DNA of 60,744 nucleotides from Actinomycetes bacterium (GTDB taxonomy: Bacteria > Actinomycetota > Acidimicrobiia > Acidimicrobiales > Acidimicrobiaceae): positions 1 to 60,744 of the forward strand of contig JAJYGA010000091.1 in assembly GCA_021785255.1 (NCBI GenBank), read 5' to 3'. A program made the translations under genes and the position numbers. The notes beneath the pieces were generated by a model that saw only the letters and a program-made list of their open reading frames with translations, ran no database searches and was not told the origin of the DNA. This document shows positions 1-8,861 of the stretch, one piece after another. Positions within the stretch are counted from its first letter, which is position 1. Each line of letters opens with the position of its first letter.

Positions 1-212
1 TTGTAGAGAGCTCCACGTTGTAGAGAGCTCCACGTTGTAGAGAGCTCCACGTTGTAGAGAGCTCCACGTTGTAGAGAGCTCCACGTTGTAGAGAGCTCCA
101 CGTTGTAGAGAGCTCCACGTTGTAGAGAGCTCCACGTTGTAGAGAGCTCCACGTTGTAGAGAGCTCCACGTTGTAGAGAGCTCCACGTTGTAGAGAGCTC
201 CACGTTGTAGAG
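1..212. repeat. 17-bp tandem repeat array, about 12.5 copies
   Basis: The unit TTGTAGAGAGCTCCACG is repeated head to tail from the first base of the window: 12 complete copies to 204 and a partial copy to about 212. The copies show no differences by eye. Each unit holds the palindrome GAGCTC. The array runs off the left edge, so its full length is unknown. Seventeen is not a multiple of three and no ORF uses it, so it is a non-coding minisatellite-like array. Whether it is biological or an assembly-end artefact cannot be told from one window. Confidence 0.97.
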
Positions 213-550
213 CTCTATCGTGTCCAGCGTCCATACTTTGCTGAAAGGATCAGAGGTGTTGTGAGTATCTATATTAACTGAGCTATCTTAGGCCTCTAAG
301 GTATCCTAAGCGGATTGCTGCTCTCCTTAGTGCTGGATGCGGATAAGCGCTACTTTGGCTTTCTTTAACTCCATGTTGCGATTCGTCGACGGCGGTTGGT
401 ACCTCTAATTTTTTTGTTAGTCTGCATTTATCTAGTTCTGATTGATTTGAAATTTGTGACTTTTACAACACCGATAATTTTCCTGCCGCGAGTACGAAGG
501 GATCTAGCATATCTATACTGCCATGAGCACACAATGGAGCAGAGCTGAAA
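213..550. other. Intergenic region upstream of the flavin reductase gene
   Basis: This stretch between the tandem repeat and the first gene is AT-rich and has no convincing ORF on either strand. The last part must carry the ribosome binding site and probably the promoter for the flavin reductase gene (an AATGGAGC stretch lies about 10 bases before its GTG start). I see no tRNA, clear terminator or insertion-sequence end. Confidence 0.5.
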
Positions 551-1066
551 GTGTTTGATGGCGTATCGTTGGATGAGAGTGGCTTCAAATCCGTTATCAG
601 TACTTTCCCGACGGGAATCACTGTCGTGACAACGGTGCGTGACGGCGACCCCGTTGGTCTTACGGTGAGCTCTTTCACTTCTGTGTCTCTAAACCCCCCG
701 CTGGTTCTTTTCTGCATCGACAGGGATTCAGACAGTCTTAGTTCGTTCCAGATCGGTTCAGAGGTGGTTATCAACGTCCTAGCTTCTGATCAAAGCGATA
801 TTGCTCATAAATTTGCTAATAATAGAATGGAGCGCTTTACTCAAGGCATTCTGCGGGAGTCTAACGACGCAGGGAGCGAGCTTCCTATTATCGATGGTGT
901 CGCTGCAACCGTTGCTGGCGCAGTAGTAAATGAGTACGAGGGAGGGGACCACAGTATCTTTTTGGTTAGAGTAAAAGAGGTCTGGCGTTGTGACAAAGAA
1001 CCGTTACTTTATGCCCGGTCTCGTATACATGTGCGTCCATGGTCTCGTTGGTTGGAGGGGGAGTAG
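551..1066 (+). CDS. Flavin reductase family protein (HpaC/RutF-like)
   Basis: A 171-residue protein spanning the flavin reductase-like FMN-binding fold. It has the typical opening (STFPTGITVVTT), the GLTVSSFTSVSLNPPLVLFC segment that forms the flavin pocket, and a C-terminal YARSRIHVRPW-like end. Members reduce FMN or FAD with NAD(P)H and pass the reduced flavin to a partner monooxygenase. The luciferase-like monooxygenase at 5933 is the obvious candidate partner (inference). The start is GTG. The gene faces the amidase gene convergently. Exact flavin, nucleotide and partner cannot be read from the sequence. Confidence 0.88.
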   Translation: MFDGVSLDESGFKSVISTFPTGITVVTTVRDGDPVGLTVSSFTSVSLNPPLVLFCIDRDSDSLSSFQIGSEVVINVLASDQSDIAHKFANNRMERFTQGILRESNDAGSELPIIDGVAATVAGAVVNEYEGGDHSIFLVRVKEVWRCDKEPLLYARSRIHVRPWSRWLEGE

Positions 1067-1230
1067 CCTCCTGTATTGATTCTCCAAAACCTCAAGAGAT
1101 TAGCTGAGGCGAGTGATCCAAGGCGTTGATTTTCAACTCAAATAGGGAGATCTCATGTAGGTAAACGCTGATACAGAGCAAAACCATGTCCTTCAATTGT
1201 CTAGCTTTGGACGTCGGTGCTCACCTAATA

Positions 1231-2622
1231 TTAACTATGACCAAGAAGATTAGGTCTGCCAATCGATCCAATAGCTAACTCAAGCGCCTGAGCGGCGACA
1301 AGCAATCGACGGTCCGTTCCGTTCCTGCTGACTACTTGCATCCCGATGGGTAGGTTGTCTTTCGATAGTCCAATTGGTATTGTCACTGACGGGAGTCGGA
1401 AAATAGACGTGACAAGACTCCAGTCAGAGATCGAGCGTAGTTCCATGTAGCCTTCGTCTGCAGAGATCAATTTGTTGGTGTTGTCGACATCTGTGGCTGT
1501 CGGCGCGACCATGGGTGTAGCTGGACAGATGATGACATCGAATTGCTCGAGTTCCCCATCTATCGTTTGACGAAGTCCTTCTATTGTATTTAAGTCTCGA
1601 AGGTAGTCACGAGTATTGAAAGCCTTGTGGTCCCAGCACTCCCAAACCTCTTCGTTGAGTCCGAAGGTAATCTCGGAGTCGGTAAGACGACGAGCGAGTT
1701 CAATTACGTCTACCTCGTCAAAGTGAGGCTGATAGCTTTCTAAGGTGTGCCCCAGACGGGAAAGTGTTTCTATGACGTTCAAGAGAGCTGTGGCAACCTC
1801 TTGATTGACCCAAAGGACGCCGGATTGAAGCCAATAGCCAATCCGAAGTTCACTGCGGTAAGTATCTGGCGGAAGTGTTCGGCCAGATACTTGAGTACCT
1901 AGAGTACCTGACAGTACCGCGTGCCACCCATAGGCTAAGTCGTCGGCCGTCGCTGCTATTAAACCCGGCACGGACTCCGGGGGTTCAAGAACTGTCGTTA
2001 GGGGCCAGGGAAGATGCCCTCGCTTTGAGAGTTGTCCAGGAGAAGGCCTGAACCCAGATACTCCGCACCATGATGAAGGAATGCGAATCGATCCACTTAG
2101 GTCACTCGCTAGATCAAGGGCAGAAAAACTTGAAGCGATAGCGGCAGCAGAACCTCCGGATGAACCTCCCGGAGTATGCTCTAGTGACCAAGGATTTGAC
2201 GTTTGACCATAGACCGGGTTTGTGCATCCAAAACCACTTAGCGAAGTCGGAACATTTGACTTGCCGATGATGACAGCATCGGCTTTTCTGAGTGCTTGAA
2301 CTGCAGGGGCGTCAAAAGTGGGCACTTGATCGATGTAACTTTCGAATCCGCACGTAGTGATCGTACCCTCTATGGCAAATGCCTCCTTGACGGACGTAGG
2401 AACTCCGGCCAAAAGTCCGAGGGTTTCGCCTCGAGATCGTCTTTGATCGATTCTTTTTGCTTGTGTGCGCGCACCTTCGAAGTCTTGAACTACCAGTGCG
2501 TTAATGCTGGGGTTATATCTCTCGATCTGTGCTATGTAGTCCTCTAGGACTTCAGACGCTGAAGTTCTTCCGTCTCTTATTGCGTTCGCAGTATCTCTTA
2601 CTCCGCTGTCGATCCAACTCAT
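1231..2622 (-). CDS. Amidase (amidase signature family)
   Basis: A 463-residue amidase-signature hydrolase. The Ser-cisSer-Lys catalytic set is visible: Lys in VPTSVKEAFAIEG, the glycine/serine-rich stretch HTPGGSSGGSAAAIASS, and the nucleophile segment ASDLSGSIRIPSSWCG. Relatives include glutamyl-tRNA amidotransferase subunit A, allophanate hydrolase and acylamidases. As no GatB or GatC lies nearby and the neighbours are catabolic, a small-amide hydrolase is more likely (inference). I chose ATG at 2622 because an AGAGG sits at good spacing before it; a TTG two codons upstream is directly adjacent to that site. A second amidase lies at 11539. Confidence 0.9.
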   Translation of the reverse strand: MSWIDSGVRDTANAIRDGRTSASEVLEDYIAQIERYNPSINALVVQDFEGARTQAKRIDQRRSRGETLGLLAGVPTSVKEAFAIEGTITTCGFESYIDQVPTFDAPAVQALRKADAVIIGKSNVPTSLSGFGCTNPVYGQTSNPWSLEHTPGGSSGGSAAAIASSFSALDLASDLSGSIRIPSSWCGVSGFRPSPGQLSKRGHLPWPLTTVLEPPESVPGLIAATADDLAYGWHAVLSGTLGTQVSGRTLPPDTYRSELRIGYWLQSGVLWVNQEVATALLNVIETLSRLGHTLESYQPHFDEVDVIELARRLTDSEITFGLNEEVWECWDHKAFNTRDYLRDLNTIEGLRQTIDGELEQFDVIICPATPMVAPTATDVDNTNKLISADEGYMELRSISDWSLVTSIFRLPSVTIPIGLSKDNLPIGMQVVSRNGTDRRLLVAAQALELAIGSIGRPNLLGHS

Positions 2623-2785
2623 ATGCAACCTCTTGTCTGTCTATGGCTCAAAGATGGGTTTCTTGATACCGCGAAGAACACATCTGTGGACTACGAGCTC
2701 TGTCTTTTACAAGTTTGCTTAGGGGTTTTGCCACAGGTAGTCAGCGCTCTTCATTCTTGTCGATAAATTCGAAAACTATGCTACG

Positions 2786-4021
2786 TTAAATGCTCATGCT
2801 ACTTGACACCTTGGTTCTGGAAACGACTTTTCCCTTGTGGATCACGAGTCGGTCTGGAGTTGCCTGAGTAATGGCAGAACGTAGATCTTTGCCGCTTACC
2901 ACAAGGAGATCTGCTTGGTTTCCAACCGCGAATGTGATCTCCTCCATGCCGAGTGCTCTTCTTGAGGAGTTACTGCAAGCTTCCCAAGCGACATCTGGGT
3001 TGAGATGGGCGCCAAGAACTAACATCGAGGCAGTTTCAAGAGCATCTAGACGACCCACTGGACAGAATGGGTCTTGTACGTTGTCGGCACCAGCCGCTAC
3101 GTTGACGCCAGCTTGTATGAGGAGTTTCGCTGGAGCGATTCCTCTAGGAGGTGCCTGGTTTATTCCGCGAGCTTGTAGGTAGAGGTTGGTTTGTGGTAAG
3201 ACAGCTATAGAGATACCAGTCTCTGCGAGACGGTTTGCAATCTCTAACTGAGTCTTCTCTGGCTGCATGCTCAAGCTTACGCAGTGACTGGCGGTTACGC
3301 CAGCTCCAACGCCACGCCTATCTACTTCATCTACGAGGTGTTGTAGTGTGAAGATATCTTTGTCAAGAGTTTCATCTGTATGGAGATCTATGGGCCGACC
3401 AGCTTCCATCGCCGCATCCAACAGTACTTTCAAAGCCTCCTTGGGGTTGTCGTCGAGATACGGACAACCACCTACGACATCGACTCCCAGTTCTATTGAC
3501 TCTTCAAGAAGAGCACGATTTCTCTTGCCCTCTCGACCAGATAACTGTCTTCCCATGAGACACGATAGTTGAAGCGTACCGAGTTTAGACTCAGTTAACC
3601 AGGTGGAGAGCTCCATTAGTGCGCGCAAACTTGAGGTTCCAATCGGATCTCGGATATCGACATGTGAACGAACCGTCGTGGTACCGTTTTTTATCATTTC
3701 AAGCACTGCTTGCTTGGCTCGCCTAAATACGTCTTGTGACGTTAGATCGATACTCTGCATCGCTGATATTGCCCCATCAAGATCGCCTGTTGGATTGAGG
3801 TCATAGGGGAGGTTCTGGTTTAGAAGCGCCTTATCGAGATGGGCGTGTATCTCAACTGGAGCCGGGAGAATAACCATGTCGTGACAGTCTTCCACCTTAT
3901 CAGAAGGTTGAAGACTGATGGTTCCAACTTCCACAATGCGTCCGCTTTCGCTGTCGATTGCTAGATCTACTTCCCTGCCAGAGGAAAGCCTTCCTCTGCT
4001 CAGTACTGTTCGTTGCGTCAA
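2786..4021 (-). CDS. Cytosine deaminase-like amidohydrolase (CodA type)
   Basis: A 411-residue metal-dependent hydrolase of the amidohydrolase superfamily. The motifs are those of the CodA branch: the first metal ligands in EIHAHLDKALL, a central IDLHTDE, TASHCVSL, then VLPQTNLYLQAR and the late metal aspartate in GADNVQDPFCPVG. Known members deaminate cytosine, isocytosine, creatinine or related small N-heterocycles. The true substrate here is unknown. Start TTG at 4021 follows a near-perfect GGAGAGGA site. It lies downstream, on the same strand, of the FAD oxidoreductase gene and upstream of the amidase. Confidence 0.85.
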   Translation of the reverse strand: MTQRTVLSRGRLSSGREVDLAIDSESGRIVEVGTISLQPSDKVEDCHDMVILPAPVEIHAHLDKALLNQNLPYDLNPTGDLDGAISAMQSIDLTSQDVFRRAKQAVLEMIKNGTTTVRSHVDIRDPIGTSSLRALMELSTWLTESKLGTLQLSCLMGRQLSGREGKRNRALLEESIELGVDVVGGCPYLDDNPKEALKVLLDAAMEAGRPIDLHTDETLDKDIFTLQHLVDEVDRRGVGAGVTASHCVSLSMQPEKTQLEIANRLAETGISIAVLPQTNLYLQARGINQAPPRGIAPAKLLIQAGVNVAAGADNVQDPFCPVGRLDALETASMLVLGAHLNPDVAWEACSNSSRRALGMEEITFAVGNQADLLVVSGKDLRSAITQATPDRLVIHKGKVVSRTKVSSSMSI

Positions 4022-4035
4022 GTCCTCTCCTTTCC

Positions 4036-4236
4036 TTATGCTCTTAGAGGTGGTAAGATTTCACCTTGATAGTTGTTTTGCCTTATGTGTTGCACTATCT
4101 CGTCGGCCGATACCTTTGATACGTGTGTTTGGAAAATGACCTTATCGGTTTGGTCGTGCAAAGCTCCGATCTGTGCCGTGGCAACTATCTTTAGGGTCCG
4201 ATCTGTTTCTTGTTGAGGTGTTCCATGACTCGCCAA
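4036..4236 (-). CDS. Small hypothetical protein (doubtful)
   Basis: A 66-codon ORF fills the gap between the FAD oxidoreductase and the deaminase-like gene on the same strand and overlaps the end of the former by 46 bases in another frame. Its product shows no signal peptide, membrane segment or motif I recognise. Position and strand fit a small operon member, but the first 15 codons lie over a conserved C-terminus, so the true start may be further in. It may also be fortuitous. Confidence 0.3.
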   Translation of the reverse strand: MASHGTPQQETDRTLKIVATAQIGALHDQTDKVIFQTHVSKVSADEIVQHIRQNNYQGEILPPLRA

Positions 4237-5774
4237 GCCGCATTGCGGCCACTCACACCCCAGACTCCAGCACCTGGGAAGGTGCCAGCACCAGCTAGAT
4301 AGAGTCCTTTAATGGGCGTGTCGTATCTGGTGAGCTCACGTCTTCGACCCAAGATTACGTCTAGTGTAGTTCCGGAGAACGAAGGAGCGTATCCTTGATC
4401 CAGACCAAACTCTCGTTCGTAGTCCGGAGGAGTGAGAACTCGCCAGCGTCTGATACCACTTAGGAATTCGTTGCTTGTATGAGATGAAAACACCTCTAAC
4501 CAACGGTTGGGTTCGCTGCTTTTGCCCCATCCTCCCTGAAGGTGGTATGGCGTGTATAGAACCTCAAGTGAGAAGGTATGTCCAGAGTGCAAAGGACGTA
4601 AGGCAGAGTCTAGGACGTCAGGGGTGTTGGAGAGAAATATTGGCTGGCGGGTTATCTTTCCAGCTAGAGCTAGGTTGTGAGCCAGTCCGATTGTTGCGGT
4701 GGGTGGGGTGATGACAGTTGTGGTGCCGGAAGGTTGATGGACTCCAAGTTTTTCGGACAACTGTCGGTCTTCTTCGCCGAAGTCTGGCGGTCTATCGATG
4801 ACTGCGTCGATTTTGGACTCATAGCCCGACCTTTTTGGGGTAGCAAGCCAACGATTAGTGAGTTTTTGCACCTTCGGAGTGGGAGACGAGGACAGAAGTG
4901 ACAAGATTGTAGTTTTCGGATCCCCAGTTGTAATGACAGCCTTTGTTAGTAGCTCTTCGCCGTTAGTCAAGAGCACTTTTTTAACACCCGATAGATCACA
5001 GACGATCGATGCTACCTCCGCCCCGGTACGAATTACTCCTCCGGCTTTGGACACGGCTTTGGCCAAGGCATGAGGGAGTGCCCCGCTTCCGCCAACGGGT
5101 CGGGCTGTCGGCACGAGGTGGCTGAGGGCATACCCAAGTGCGGCAAGTCCAGTTCCAGCTGCAAGGGGTGACGCTCCCCATACGGCAATTGATGAAGCTG
5201 CGGGAGCTCTCAGTGTTTCTTGTGGGAACCAGTTCTTGAGTGCTTGGTCGGCACTTAGCCTTCGAAGTTTGAGGAGATTAGTGGTTGCTTTGGGAGAAAC
5301 AGTGCTTGACTTAAATGCCCTTGAGAACGACGGAGGCCTGCGTGCGAACTCAAGGAAAGACTTGGCAATAGGCAGGGCGTCGCGAAGGTAGTTTTGGTAG
5401 TCCACTTCAGAACCTGGGCAGCACTGCGCCACTGCGTCCAGAGTCTGTTCGGGGCTCTTGAACAACCACCAGGGACGGAAAGTACTTGCGCCGTCTACGA
5501 CTCGAAAGTGTTTGACTGGGTCAAGATTGAGGTACCGGAGTCCTTCGCCTTCAAGGGAGAGCTCTTCTACGATTCCACTTCCGAGAATCATCGAGTGGTC
5601 ACAGTTGCATATATTTACCCTTATACCTAATGCTGTTACGGTCGATGCACAGCCGCCAACCTCGTTTCGTCGTTCAAGCACTAAGACGTTGTATTGATGT
5701 CGAGCGAGGTATGTGGCAGCTGTAAGTCCATTATGCCCTCCGCCGATGACAATAACATCCCATTTAGATGGCAT
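4191..5774 (-). CDS. FAD-dependent oxidoreductase, phytoene desaturase/PYROXD2-like
   Basis: A 527-residue flavoprotein. The N-terminal dinucleotide-binding motif (DVIVIGGGHNGLTAATYLAR) is followed by LVLERRNEVGGCAS, the hallmark of the CrtI/monoamine-oxidase-like superfamily. The C-terminus carries the second FAD motif GLYLAGAGTFPGAGVWGVSG. The N-HNG form is typical of PYROXD2-like and uncharacterised bacterial members rather than of true carotenoid desaturases. No carotenoid gene is nearby, so an oxidation step in the surrounding catabolic set is more plausible (inference). Start is uncertain: ATG at 5774 puts the FAD motif at the usual distance; ATG 5786 and TTG 5840 are alternatives. Confidence 0.82.
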   Translation of the reverse strand: MPSKWDVIVIGGGHNGLTAATYLARHQYNVLVLERRNEVGGCASTVTALGIRVNICNCDHSMILGSGIVEELSLEGEGLRYLNLDPVKHFRVVDGASTFRPWWLFKSPEQTLDAVAQCCPGSEVDYQNYLRDALPIAKSFLEFARRPPSFSRAFKSSTVSPKATTNLLKLRRLSADQALKNWFPQETLRAPAASSIAVWGASPLAAGTGLAALGYALSHLVPTARPVGGSGALPHALAKAVSKAGGVIRTGAEVASIVCDLSGVKKVLLTNGEELLTKAVITTGDPKTTILSLLSSSPTPKVQKLTNRWLATPKRSGYESKIDAVIDRPPDFGEEDRQLSEKLGVHQPSGTTTVITPPTATIGLAHNLALAGKITRQPIFLSNTPDVLDSALRPLHSGHTFSLEVLYTPYHLQGGWGKSSEPNRWLEVFSSHTSNEFLSGIRRWRVLTPPDYEREFGLDQGYAPSFSGTTLDVILGRRRELTRYDTPIKGLYLAGAGTFPGAGVWGVSGRNAAWRVMEHLNKKQIGP

Positions 5775-5932
5775 GAGGCTTACCATAGCGGGAGTTGAAT
5801 ATGCAAAGGAGCTCAAGTACGTAAAGAAATTGTTAATCAATAAGCCTGTGCCATCCTTTAGTGGACTAAGTAACTGAACCGTCTTAATGTTGCAATCTTC
5901 TCGAAATATAACTCTGCGAAACTACTGGAGGT
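5775..5932. promoter_or_regulatory. Divergent promoter region between the FAD oxidoreductase and flavin monooxygenase genes
   Basis: The two genes point away from each other, so promoters for both directions should lie here. A CTGGAGGT site directly precedes the ATG at 5933. No obvious operator palindrome is visible. The exact promoter boxes cannot be fixed by eye. Confidence 0.5.
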
Positions 5933-7102
5933 ATGAGATTTGATCTTCATTTCTACGGCAGTGTTCCCATGTCAGATGCTGGAGCGGGTGTACCCGACCC
6001 AAGAGATCGTCGTGCGACTAACGATGACGTTGTAGCCGCTTACAGAAACCTTTGTCATTGGGCTCAAGTAGCCGATGGCTTGGGTTATAACACGATGTGG
6101 CTTACGGAACACCACTTCCAATATGAGGGTTATGAGGTTACACCGAACCTGATTCTTTTAGGTGTGCATCTTGCTGGGATTACTAACGTAATTCGTTTCG
6201 GACAGATGTTTAACGTGGTCCCCCAGTGGCATCCACTGCGTCTTGCTGAGGACTTCGCTATGGCTGATATTTTGACTGGCGGGCGACTTGAGTTTGGCGT
6301 TGGGAGAGGGACCGTTCCCCGAGAGTCCCAAACACTGGGTGCGGTAGTGGCAAGTGGGGATAACGCTATGTCTCGTGAGGCTGACCGTATAAATCGGGAG
6401 ACTTTCGAAGAGGCGATGGAGATCATTCAGATGGCGTGGCAGCAGGAGAGCTTCAGCTTCGCTGGAAAGCACTTCATACTCCCTCCTCCCGGTATTCCCG
6501 ACAGAGGTTCTACTGTCACTTCGCTCACTTTGGTTCCAAGACCATTGAGTAAACCGGTCACGATTTTTCAACCCGTTGGATCGCCGGCGACTTTGGAGTA
6601 CGTAGCCAAGCAAGGATTTGTTGGCGTCTTTGCCATGGCACCTTATCAGGTTATAAAGAAGTCTTGGGACCACTTTGCCGAGGTCAGTGAGAGCTATGGT
6701 CGTCGCCTTGCGCCTGGAGCCGGGCGAACTCTGCAGCTTCCAGTCCATGTCGGGAAAACTACCAAGGAGGCATTGTGTAACGCACGACCCGGCCATGATG
6801 AGTTTGTGAAGTTCCTTTCACCCTATGGAAGGTTTTCTCGAAGCTTCGAAGGGGCACCGTTCGATTTTCGTCCAAGTGTTGAAGAGTCACGTTCCAACGG
6901 TGTTATGGCCATTGGTTCAATCGAGGAGGTAATCGATCAAATTGGGAGGTGGGTGGATCTTCTCGATCTCAATCACCTTGTGTTGTTTCCCGATCTGCCA
7001 GGCTTGACGCAGGAACAGATGGACGAGCAACTCCATTTATTAGCGACAGAGGTGCTCCCACACTTTGGGTTCGGATCCAGCTCTGCATCGTTAGGAGTTT
7101 GA
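5933..7102 (+). CDS. LLM-class flavin-dependent monooxygenase (luciferase-like)
   Basis: A 389-residue bacterial-luciferase-fold protein. The sequence has the family landmarks: an early FYGSVP strand, GYNTMWLTEHHFQYEGYE with the active-site histidines, the QWHPLRLAEDFAMADILTGGRLEFGVGRG segment (positions about 100-128), and a C-terminal domain with GSIEEVIDQIGRWVDLL. Such enzymes use reduced FMN from a separate reductase to oxidise small organics. RutA, which opens the uracil ring, belongs to the same fold, but this sequence is closer in feel to alkanal or limonene monooxygenase-type proteins. The flavin reductase at 551 could supply it. Strong GGAGG before the ATG. Confidence 0.88.
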   Translation: MRFDLHFYGSVPMSDAGAGVPDPRDRRATNDDVVAAYRNLCHWAQVADGLGYNTMWLTEHHFQYEGYEVTPNLILLGVHLAGITNVIRFGQMFNVVPQWHPLRLAEDFAMADILTGGRLEFGVGRGTVPRESQTLGAVVASGDNAMSREADRINRETFEEAMEIIQMAWQQESFSFAGKHFILPPPGIPDRGSTVTSLTLVPRPLSKPVTIFQPVGSPATLEYVAKQGFVGVFAMAPYQVIKKSWDHFAEVSESYGRRLAPGAGRTLQLPVHVGKTTKEALCNARPGHDEFVKFLSPYGRFSRSFEGAPFDFRPSVEESRSNGVMAIGSIEEVIDQIGRWVDLLDLNHLVLFPDLPGLTQEQMDEQLHLLATEVLPHFGFGSSSASLGV

Positions 7103-7137
7103 TCTCTGGTTGCAAAGGGCCATATGTAAGGAGGGTT

Positions 7138-7914
7138 ATGAAGACCATAGTAGAAAACGGGGCATATCTGACCGCGCCGACGTCTATGCCAAGTCTTTCA
7201 TTTGAAGGGGTTGGGCTTACCTACAAAGACGGTACGGAGACCCTTCAAGATATTAATTTGAAGGTTGGACGCGACGAGTTTGTTTCTGTCGTTGGCCCAT
7301 CTGGATGTGGAAAGTCGACGCTCTTGAAAGTTGCTTCAGGGCTAGTTGAAGCGTCACAAGGAACCGTGGTAGCAGATCGGGATCGTCTTGGCTATGTGTT
7401 CCAAGACGCTACCTTGCTTCCATGGAGAACGGTTGCGTCTAACGTTGGCCTGCTTGCCGAACTGCATGGCGTCCCTAAAGCGGAGCGGGAACGACGCGTC
7501 CAAGAGGCTCTTGAATTAGTAGGTTTGAGTAGCTTTGCGGATCGACATCCGCGGAGACTCTCGGGCGGTATGCGAATGAGAGCTTCGCTCGCTCGCTCTT
7601 TAACGATGGATCTCGAAGTGTTTCTTTTTGATGAACCCTTTGGTGCCCTCGATGAAATAACCCGGGAACGACTCAATGACGAACTCTTGCAGCTATTTTT
7701 GACCCGACACTTTGCGGGACTTTTTGTGACGCACTCCATCTATGAGGCGGTGTATCTGTCGACGCGTGTAGTGGTAATGTCTCCAAGACCTGGCCGCATC
7801 GTTGCAGAGTTTAATGTTCCTTTTAGCTATCCGAGAGGGCCTGAGGTGAGATTCTCTCCGGAGTTTGCACAGCTTGCTAGCAGTATTTCATCGGCACTAC
7901 GCGGTGCGGAGTAG
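7138..7914 (+). CDS. ABC transporter ATP-binding protein (NitT/TauT type)
   Basis: A 258-residue ATPase. Walker A GPSGCGKST, signature LSGGMRMRASLARSL and Walker B VFLFDEPFGALDE are in order, followed by the switch histidine in LFVTHSIYEAVYLS. The FDEPFGALDE form and the LPWRTVASNV Q-loop region are typical of SsuB/TauB/NrtD importers of sulfonates, nitrate, pyrimidine precursors and similar small solutes. The reading frame is open further upstream, but ATG 7138 has AAGGAGG at ideal spacing. The permease starts 2 bases after its stop, so the two are one transcript. Confidence 0.93.
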   Translation: MKTIVENGAYLTAPTSMPSLSFEGVGLTYKDGTETLQDINLKVGRDEFVSVVGPSGCGKSTLLKVASGLVEASQGTVVADRDRLGYVFQDATLLPWRTVASNVGLLAELHGVPKAERERRVQEALELVGLSSFADRHPRRLSGGMRMRASLARSLTMDLEVFLFDEPFGALDEITRERLNDELLQLFLTRHFAGLFVTHSIYEAVYLSTRVVVMSPRPGRIVAEFNVPFSYPRGPEVRFSPEFAQLASSISSALRGAE

Positions 7915-7916
7915 GA

Positions 7917-8777
7917 ATGATCCAGCTCGATAGGGTCACTACTGTTCAGAACCCTCCGAAATTGGTCAAGGTTGTGTTAACAGATCGGAAGAGACGTTTT
8001 AGTGGAGTTTTGCCACCCATCGCTCTTTCCATAGTAATAATTGTTATTTGGGAGACAATTTCAGCCTCTCTGTCAGGGAGCAGGAAGTTTCTTCTACCAA
8101 CCCCTCAGAGTGTGGTAATCCACGGTCTTTTAGCTCGTGATGCCTATGGCCAAATCTTACCTTCTTTCGTTCGCACCTCTGTGCTTGCTCTGGGAGGCTT
8201 TGGAGTCGCAATTGTTCTTGGAATGCTGGTAGCTGCCGTAATGTACAGGTTTCGATGGTTGGAAAAAGCAGTATTCCCATACCTTGTTGCTCTACAAGCG
8301 GTACCGATCTTAGCTGTGGCACCTCTTATGGCGGTGGTATTTGGTTATAGTTTTGTAGCCAAGGGAATCATTGTGGTCTTGATCGCATTCTTCCCGATTC
8401 CAGCGAACTTTCTTCTTGGACTGAGGTCCGTCGACGCAGGATTAGACGACCTCTTTCGACTTCATCGTGCAAGTTGGTGGACTAGGTTTTGGAAGCTTGC
8501 ATTTCCTAACGCTTTACCGCAGCTTCTAACGGGATTTAGGATCTCTGCTGGACTTGCAGTAGTTGGCGCAATCGTGGGCGAAGAGTTTTTCCAAGCCGGT
8601 GTACCAGGTCTCGGCATTCGACTACTCCAGTACCTCCAAAACGTCGAATATAACCGCCTTTACGGTGCACTGATCCTCTCCTCGTTCCTGGGAATTGGTT
8701 TCTATTTGATCTTTACCTGGATCTCTAACCGTGTTCTTCGGAACTGGCATGAGTCAGCTATCCAGCAAGGGACATAA
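7917..8777 (+). CDS. ABC transporter permease (NitT/TauT type)
   Basis: A 286-residue inner-membrane protein with about six hydrophobic segments. The EAA-type coupling loop is visible as the stretch around LTGFRISAGLAVVGAIVGEEF, then GVPGLGIRLLQ, as in SsuC/TauC. The N-terminus is a short cytoplasmic tail ending in RKRR before the first membrane helix. It forms the importer with the ATPase just upstream and the lipoprotein just downstream. Its ATG lies within GGAATGA immediately after the ATPase stop, which suggests translational coupling. Confidence 0.92.
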   Translation: MIQLDRVTTVQNPPKLVKVVLTDRKRRFSGVLPPIALSIVIIVIWETISASLSGSRKFLLPTPQSVVIHGLLARDAYGQILPSFVRTSVLALGGFGVAIVLGMLVAAVMYRFRWLEKAVFPYLVALQAVPILAVAPLMAVVFGYSFVAKGIIVVLIAFFPIPANFLLGLRSVDAGLDDLFRLHRASWWTRFWKLAFPNALPQLLTGFRISAGLAVVGAIVGEEFFQAGVPGLGIRLLQYLQNVEYNRLYGALILSSFLGIGFYLIFTWISNRVLRNWHESAIQQGT

Positions 8778-8861
8778 CGGCACCTTAGGAGAGATTTGTT
8801 AGTAAGTTGTCTACCCAAAGCAGGGTTTTGATTGGCATGTATGGATAATGAAAGGATAGGT

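Noticed and set aside
1-212. CRISPR array at the left edge
   Set aside because: The 17-bp units are contiguous with no variable spacers and no cas genes are in the window, so it is a plain tandem repeat.
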